Below are positions 59,337-64,000 of a stretch of DNA of 64,000 bases, in pieces. Position 1 is the first letter of the stretch; every line of letters starts with the position of its first letter. Both the position numbers and the translations under genes were made by a program. The DNA is from Actinoplanes couchii (lineage in GTDB: Bacteria; Actinomycetota; Actinomycetes; Mycobacteriales; Micromonosporaceae), in contig NZ_BOMG01000055.1 of the NCBI RefSeq assembly GCF_016862075.1, positions 101,708 through 165,707 on the forward strand. The letters are read 5' to 3'. The notes under the pieces were generated by a model. That model did not search any database and was not told the origin of the DNA. It saw only the letters and a list, made by a program, of their open reading frames with translations.

Positions 59337-60788
59337 TCAGGCCAGGAGGTCGGCTACCACCGGGCGTAGCGCGGACGCAATGTCCGGTGCGGTGACCGGG
59401 CCGTCCTCCGCGGCCCACCGCCCGGCGAGACCGTGCACGTAGGCGGCGGTGACCGCGGCACGCACCGCCGGCACCCCGGCGGCCAGCAGCGACCCGAGCA
59501 GTCCGGCCAGCACGTCCCCGCTGCCCGCGGTGGCCAGCGCGGGGCTGCCGGTGGGATTGACCCAGATCTCCCCCGAAGGGGTGGCCACGATGGTCCGGTC
59601 GCCCTTGAGCAGCACCACCGCGTTCGTCCAGGCGGCCAGGCGGGCGGCCGCCCCGGCCCGGTCCGCGCCCGGTGCCTCCCCGGCCAGCCGCTTGAACTCA
59701 CCGTCGTGCGGCGTCAGCACCAGCGGCGCGTCCCGGCGCAGGTCCTCGGCGTGCTCCCCGCCGACCAGCAGGTTGATCGCATCCGCGTCCAGCAGTACCG
59801 GCAGCGAGGTGGCCAGCACACTACGTAGTTCGGTGCGAGCCTCGTCACTCGTGCCCAGCCCCGAGCCGCACACCCATGCCTGCACCCGGCCGGAATCGGC
59901 GACCCGGTCGGCCACCACCACCGACGGATGCGCCCGGACCACCTCACGATGGGCACTACCGGCATAACGCACCATGCCGGACGGCCCGGCCAGCGCACCG
60001 GCGGTGGAGAGCAGCGCGGCGCCCGGATAGAACGCCGAGCCGGTGGCCAGGCCGACCACGCCACGGGTGTACTTGTCCGAGGCAGCGCCCGGCCGCGGCC
60101 ACCATTCGGCGATGTCGGAAGCCTCCGCCACCCGCACCGCCGGATCGGTCACCAGGGCGGGCCCGAGACCGATGTCGATCAGATCCACCAGACCGCAGCG
60201 GGTTGCCGCCGCGCCGACCAGATGCGCCGGTTTGAGACACCCGAACGTGACCGTCACATCCGCGGTCACCGCGTCCCCCGGAACGTCACCGGTGTCCACG
60301 GTCACTCCGCTCGGGACGTCGACGGCGACGATCGGCGGGCGCTCCCCCGTACGACCGCTAAGGTCTGGGAGGCGACGCACGACGGACGCTGCCGCCGGCC
60401 GCAACCCGCCGCTGGCCCCGATCCCCACGATGCCGTCCAGCACCAGGTCGGAGCGCTCCGGAAGCTCCCGGGTGGTGAACCCGCCGGCTTGGCGCAGCGC
60501 GGTCAGACCGGCCAGGTGCACCCGTTCCGGAGTCAGCAGCAGAGCCCGGACCTGGGCCCCACGCCGAGCCAGAGCGGCCCCCGCGAACAGCGTGTCCCCA
60601 CCGTTGTCCCCACTACCGACGAGCAGCAGCACCCGGGCGCCGTAGACCCCACCGGACCCATCCAGCAACAGGGCACACCGCCGGGCCAGACCGGCCGCCG
60701 CCCGCTGCATCAGAGTGCCCTCCGGAAGAGTCGCCATCAGGCTCTTCTCCGCCGACCGCACATCACTGACCCGCCAAGCCCGCCGCAT
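59337..60788 (-). CDS. nnr: bifunctional NAD(P)HX epimerase/dehydratase
   Basis: The 483-residue protein has an N-terminal YjeF_N epimerase domain (about 1-215) with GSGDNGGDTLF and VDVPSGV, and a C-terminal ribokinase-like ADP-dependent dehydratase domain with LTPHDGEF and GSGDVLAG (422-429). It repairs hydrated NADH and NADPH. ATG 60788. It is on the same strand as acpS upstream, in the usual actinobacterial order acpS-nnr-alr. Confidence 0.95.
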   Translation of the reverse strand: MRRAWRVSDVRSAEKSLMATLPEGTLMQRAAAGLARRCALLLDGSGGVYGARVLLLVGSGDNGGDTLFAGAALARRGAQVRALLLTPERVHLAGLTALRQAGGFTTRELPERSDLVLDGIVGIGASGGLRPAAASVVRRLPDLSGRTGERPPIVAVDVPSGVTVDTGDVPGDAVTADVTVTFGCLKPAHLVGAAATRCGLVDLIDIGLGPALVTDPAVRVAEASDIAEWWPRPGAASDKYTRGVVGLATGSAFYPGAALLSTAGALAGPSGMVRYAGSAHREVVRAHPSVVVADRVADSGRVQAWVCGSGLGTSDEARTELRSVLATSLPVLLDADAINLLVGGEHAEDLRRDAPLVLTPHDGEFKRLAGEAPGADRAGAAARLAAWTNAVVLLKGDRTIVATPSGEIWVNPTGSPALATAGSGDVLAGLLGSLLAAGVPAVRAAVTAAYVHGLAGRWAAEDGPVTAPDIASALRPVVADLLA

Positions 60789-60862
60789 ACTCTCTCCGTC
60801 CCTAGCCCATCACCGACCACACGCCCGTCGCCGCGTCGGTATCGGGCCGGTGGCGTGTCCGT

Positions 60863-60930
60863 TCATGTGCCCGCTTCTCATGTGCCGCTTCGGCTCGCGT
60901 GCCCGCTTCGGCTCATGTGCCCGCTTCGGC
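60863..60930. repeat. tandem copies of the acpS 3' end
   Basis: Units: 60863-60877 (15 bases), 60878-60894 (17), 60895-60912 (18) and 60913-60930 (18), each a variant of TCATGTGCCCGCTTCGGC. The last unit (60913-60930) holds the acpS stop and final codons; the other three lie after the stop on the minus strand. Confidence 0.88.
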
Positions 60931-61287
60931 GACGACCATCGCCGATGCGATGCCGCCGTCGTGGGACAGCGAGAGATGCCATCGGGCGATGCCACGAGCG
61001 GTCGCCGCGGCGGCGACCGTACCGGAGACGGTCAACCACGGCCGCCCGTCCGGATCGGCGACGATCTCGCAGTCGTGCCAGCGCAGCCCCGCCGGCGCCC
61101 CGAGCGCTTTCGCCACCGCCTCCTTGGCCGCGAACCGGGCAGCCAGCGACTCCGGCGAACGCGGATTCCCGGACCCGGTCAGCCGCTCCTCCTCGGTAAA
61201 GAGCCGGTTCGCAAGCAGCGGAGTCCGCTCCAGAGCCCGGCCGAAGCGCTCCACCAGGACGACGTCGATGCCGACAGACACGATCAC
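60913..61287 (-). CDS. acpS: holo-[acyl-carrier-protein] synthase
   Basis: About 124 residues from GTG 61287, which follows AGGGTGACC. It has GIDVVLVERF with the metal-binding Asp and FAAKEAVAKALG, the AcpS-type pantetheinyl transferase core. It attaches phosphopantetheine to acyl carrier protein for fatty-acid and polyketide synthesis. It is upstream of nnr on the same strand. The last codons and stop are repeated three times downstream. Confidence 0.94.
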   Translation of the reverse strand: MIVSVGIDVVLVERFGRALERTPLLANRLFTEEERLTGSGNPRSPESLAARFAAKEAVAKALGAPAGLRWHDCEIVADPDGRPWLTVSGTVAAAATARGIARWHLSLSHDGGIASAMVVAEAGT

Positions 61288-61485
61288 AACGGTCACCCTA
61301 TCGGTGCACGCGGTCACCACCCCAAGGTCAAGGTCAACCCCCTTCCGCCGGTACGCCCACCAACTCCAGCACCCTCACCACACCTCCGGCAAGCCCTGTG
61401 GACAGCCTGTCCACAGGCCCGCCCACGACCGCTTCCGGACCTCTAACGTCAGCGCATCCCCGTCGTCAGCTCGGAGGTCGCGCCC

Positions 61486-62127
61486 ATGAATCCCGTTCCC
61501 CAGACAAGCGTCCCCAGCCCCCAACCCAGCGCCACAACCCCAAAGCCCACACCCCACGCCGACGCGCCCAACTCATCAGCCCTGACCACCAAAATCCCGA
61601 GCCCCCTCACCTCACCCACCCCGCTGAGCAGCACGTCCAGCCCACCGACCAACTCCGCCGCTTCGACGGCAGGCAGCTCAACGGCTGGCGGTTCAGTGAC
61701 CGATGGCTCGAAGGCAGGCGGTTCGACGGCTAGCGGCTCAGCGGCCGGCGGACCAGTGGCCGGAAGTTCGATGCCCAACGGTTCAGCAGCCGGTGGAGCG
61801 GCTGCCAGCGGTTCAGCCGGTAATGGATCGGTGGCCGATGGTGGGGCCGGGTTTCGGGTCGACGGTGAGGGGCTCCGTGGTGACTCGGGCGCTGTCACCG
61901 AGTTCGCGGGGCGGGTCTCCGCCGTGGCGGGGCGCATGCCACGGCCCAACCCGGCGCCACGGTGGGCGACCACCGGGGCCGCGACCCTGGCCGCTGACAC
62001 CGCGCGGCGGCTTCTCACCGGGCTGGGGCAGGACATCGCCGACACCGGCGACCGGATCCGGGCCGTCGCCGACGACTACGCGGAGGCCGACGTCCGTGTG
62101 GCCGGCCGTCTCCGGGCGACACGATGA
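61486..62127 (+). CDS. EspC-like type VII secretion substrate with pentapeptide-repeat tract
   Basis: A 213-residue protein. Residues 1-60 are Pro/Ser/Thr-rich, residues 61-120 form 12 copies of a 5-residue unit such as TAGGS, KAGGS, TASGS and AGNGS, and the last 90 residues form a helical hairpin-like region (GFRVDGEGLRGDSGAVTEFAGRV and DIADTGDRIRAVADDYAEAD), as in EspC/WXG100-like proteins exported by ESX systems. It overlaps the next gene by 4 bp. ATG 61486 with GGAGG 8 bases upstream. The repeat tract may be a flexible or surface-exposed linker. No ESX machinery is seen in the window. Confidence 0.7.
   Translation: MNPVPQTSVPSPQPSATTPKPTPHADAPNSSALTTKIPSPLTSPTPLSSTSSPPTNSAASTAGSSTAGGSVTDGSKAGGSTASGSAAGGPVAGSSMPNGSAAGGAAASGSAGNGSVADGGAGFRVDGEGLRGDSGAVTEFAGRVSAVAGRMPRPNPAPRWATTGAATLAADTARRLLTGLGQDIADTGDRIRAVADDYAEADVRVAGRLRATR
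61666..61845 (+). repeat. 15-bp-period tract encoding 12 pentapeptide units
   Basis: The DNA from 61666 to 61845 codes for 12 five-residue units of the form xxGGS or xxxGS. The units are diverged in sequence but keep length and the Gly-Ser ending. Confidence 0.7.
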
Positions 62128-63854
62128 ACGCGACCGCCGTCGTCTACTCCCGGCTGCGTGTCACCGACCCGGCCCATTGGCTGGCCACCGCCCTGACCTG
62201 GCGCCGGTTGGCGGCCCTGGCCGGCGTGCTCGGCGCCGAGGTCGGCCCGCTCCTGACCAGGCTGAGAACGTCGTGGTCCGGTTCAGCCGCCGAGGCCGCG
62301 GTGACCCGGCTGACCGCACTCGGCCGCCGGTTGACGTACTTCCGCGTCTTCTGCTGGCGGGCCGACCAGGCATTGAGCGAGTTCGCGGCGGCCATGACCC
62401 GGGCCCGAGCACTGCTCGACCAGGCGCGAGCCGCGGCCCGCAGCGCAGGCCTGATCATCGACGACGACGGTGTGGTGCGGGCTGCCACCACGCCCGGAGC
62501 AGCCGTCACCGGCCCGTCCTCGGCCGGCGGCCTGTCTTCTGCCGGCGGCGCCTCCTCGGTGCCGGCAGCCGGCGCGCCCTCGGCCTCGGGCGGCAACGCG
62601 CCCTCAGCGTCGGGAGGCAGCATGTCCTCGGCATCGCGAGGCAGCACGTCCTCGGCGCAGACCCAAACGCAGGCCCGGACCCAAACTCAAGCTCAGGCCC
62701 AAGCCCAGGCGCAGGCCGCGGCCGAGGTCGCGGCGGTGCTGGCCGCGGCGTTGGAGGTGGCCGCCGGTGCTGACGCGGCTGCGTCGGCGCGGCTTGCGGC
62801 TCTCGCTGACGTTCCCGAGGTGCCGGCCGTCTCCTCCTTCCCGGCGTGCACCGCTGATCCGGGCGACGTCCGGCGCTGGTGGGCCGGCTTCACCCCGGCG
62901 CAGCGCGACTGGCTGCTGGTCACCGACGCGCGGGCGCTGGCCGGGGCCGAGGGGATCCCGATCGCCGACCGGGACATCGCCAACCGGCTGCTGCTGGAGG
63001 AGCAGCGGCGAGGGCTGGAGGCGATGGCCGCGAGCGGCGCCGACCCGGACCGGATCCGGGACCTGCGGGAGGGCATCGACCGGTTGAGCTCCCGGCTGGC
63101 CGACGACTCCGGACCGCGCGCCTATCTGGTGGGCCTGGGTCTCGACGGTGAGGGCCGGGCCGTGGTGGCGCTCGGCGATCCGGACCGGGCCTCGAGTGTC
63201 CTCACCCACGTTCCCGGGATGACGTCGGATCTGCGGTCGCTGGGTGGCGAGTTGTCCCGGGCCGAGCGGGTGGCGGTCCGGTCCGGTGAGCTGGGACCGG
63301 CCGGTTCGACGAGCACGGTGCTGTGGCTGGACTACGACGCTCCCGATTTCCTGCACGAGGCGTGGTCACCGAAGCAGGCGCGGGACGGTGCGGGCGAGCT
63401 GCGGCGGTTCCAGGAGGGGTTGCGGGCCACACACGAGGGTGATCCGGCCCGGCAGACGGTGCTCGGCCACAGTTACGGCTCGCTGGTGGTCGGTTCGGCG
63501 GCTGCCGGTGGCCGGTTGGAGGCCGACGGCCTGGTCTTCGTCGGTTCGCCGGGGGTCGGTGTGGACTCGGCCACCCTGTTGGGGGTGCCACCGGACCAGG
63601 TCTGGTCCACCACGTCCCGGACCGACGTGATCCAGTTCGCGAAGGAGCCGAAGGGTTTCCTGCCCGGCGGCATCGTCCCGAACCAGCTGTTCGGCCCCGA
63701 CCGGGAGCTCTGGTTCGGCCGCAACCCGAGCCATCCGAGTTTCGGCGGCCGCGTGTTCGCCAGCCAGCCCGACGCGGGCCACCTGGGCTACTGGGACGAG
63801 GACCGCCCCGCCCTGGACGCCATGGCCCGGATAACCCTGGGAGAGAAGCCATGA
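62124..63854 (+). CDS. WXG100-like N-terminus fused to a DUF1023 alpha/beta hydrolase
   Basis: A 576-residue protein. The N-terminal helical part has the WxG turn SWSGSAAEAA (51-60). A low-complexity linker follows (about 130-230), rich in Ser/Gly then Gln-Ala repeats. The C-terminal hydrolase domain has the DUF1023 features: HVPGMTSDL, the nucleophile GHSYGS (Ser450), FVGSPGVGVDSA, and PSHPSFGGRVF. Such proteins are paired with EspC-like partners in actinomycetes and are probably secreted. No standard signal peptide. The start overlaps the previous stop (ATGA). Confidence 0.85.
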   Translation: MNATAVVYSRLRVTDPAHWLATALTWRRLAALAGVLGAEVGPLLTRLRTSWSGSAAEAAVTRLTALGRRLTYFRVFCWRADQALSEFAAAMTRARALLDQARAAARSAGLIIDDDGVVRAATTPGAAVTGPSSAGGLSSAGGASSVPAAGAPSASGGNAPSASGGSMSSASRGSTSSAQTQTQARTQTQAQAQAQAQAAAEVAAVLAAALEVAAGADAAASARLAALADVPEVPAVSSFPACTADPGDVRRWWAGFTPAQRDWLLVTDARALAGAEGIPIADRDIANRLLLEEQRRGLEAMAASGADPDRIRDLREGIDRLSSRLADDSGPRAYLVGLGLDGEGRAVVALGDPDRASSVLTHVPGMTSDLRSLGGELSRAERVAVRSGELGPAGSTSTVLWLDYDAPDFLHEAWSPKQARDGAGELRRFQEGLRATHEGDPARQTVLGHSYGSLVVGSAAAGGRLEADGLVFVGSPGVGVDSATLLGVPPDQVWSTTSRTDVIQFAKEPKGFLPGGIVPNQLFGPDRELWFGRNPSHPSFGGRVFASQPDAGHLGYWDEDRPALDAMARITLGEKP

Positions 63855-63918
63855 CCCCATGACCTGAAAAGCCCGGCGGCCGAAAAGCGAACCGAACGAC
63901 GAGCCGGAAAGCCAGGCC

Positions 63919-64000
63919 GGAAACGCGGCGAGCGGAAACGCGGCGAGCGGAAACGCGGCGAGCGGAAACGCGGCGAGCGGAAACGCGGCGAGCGGAAACG
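63919..64000 (+). repeat. tandem 15-bp repeat array, continuing past the window
   Basis: Five full copies and one partial copy of GGAAACGCGGCGAGC, identical to each other in the visible part. In one frame the unit would read Gly-Asn-Ala-Ala-Ser, but no start codon or ribosome-binding site leads to it, so it looks non-coding here. It lies 65 bp after the DUF1023 stop. Confidence 0.9.

Noticed and set aside
63862..64000. Gly-Asn-Ala-Ala-Ser repeat protein at the right edge
   Set aside because: The frame has a stop at 63865-63867 and no start codon after it, so it cannot be called a gene from this window.

Overview
The window is a GC-rich stretch of an actinobacterial chromosome. Protein families and gene order point to a filamentous, sporulating actinomycete close to the Micromonosporaceae (Actinoplanes-like). 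The evidence is start codons that are often GTG, BldM and WhiD homologues, a GroES/GroEL1 pair with a His-rich GroEL tail, and the order guaB3-guaB-DUF5319-(regulator)-WhiB-groES-groEL-tsaD-rimI-tsaB-tsaE-alr, which I recall from mycobacteria and streptomycetes. The species is inferred from sequence features, not from a search. No tRNA, rRNA, CRISPR array, insertion sequence or prophage gene was seen; this is mostly core chromosome.

Left part (1-23 kb): 3' part of sucCD, an orphan B12-binding mutase subunit, two M23 envelope peptidases, the PcrA/UvrD helicase, a secreted 5'-nucleotidase, and a chorismate mutase preceded by what looks like an undeclared Phe/Tyr leader peptide with attenuator hairpins. 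Next come a complete oligopeptide ABC importer (oppABCDF order), a PspC-type histidine kinase with its NarL regulator divergent from a PspC/LiaF-like membrane protein, phosphatidylserine decarboxylase (with an extra N-terminal domain) convergent with phosphatidylserine synthase, and two adjacent genes that each encode two Nudix domains.

Middle part (23-46 kb): purine genes guaA, guaB3 and guaB; a subtilisin-like protease, an LCP ligase-like protein and an M1 aminopeptidase lipoprotein; the developmental regulators BldM (atypical receiver) and WhiD; a membrane-anchored sulfite-oxidase-like enzyme. Then comes the most unusual operon: two tandem copies of a two-gene cassette (helical cytoplasmic protein plus M16-like peptidase with a C-terminal membrane hairpin), in which one M16 copy keeps the zinc motif and the other has lost it. 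A XylFGH-type sugar importer with a ROK regulator follows.

Right part (46-64 kb): YbaK-type deacylase, a THUMP-like methyltransferase, groES-groEL under two CIRCE operators, a heterodimeric ABC exporter with one intact and one fully degenerate ATP site, the t6A/RimI cluster (tsaE-ung-tsaB-rimI-tsaD) joined to alr and an alpha/beta hydrolase, the NAD(P)HX repair enzyme, acpS, and a type VII-like secreted pair (EspC-like protein plus DUF1023 hydrolase).

A recurring oddity is short tandem repeats placed directly after stop codons (guaB3, acpS, nnr, the DUF1023 gene). In guaB3 and acpS the repeat unit includes the stop codon itself.
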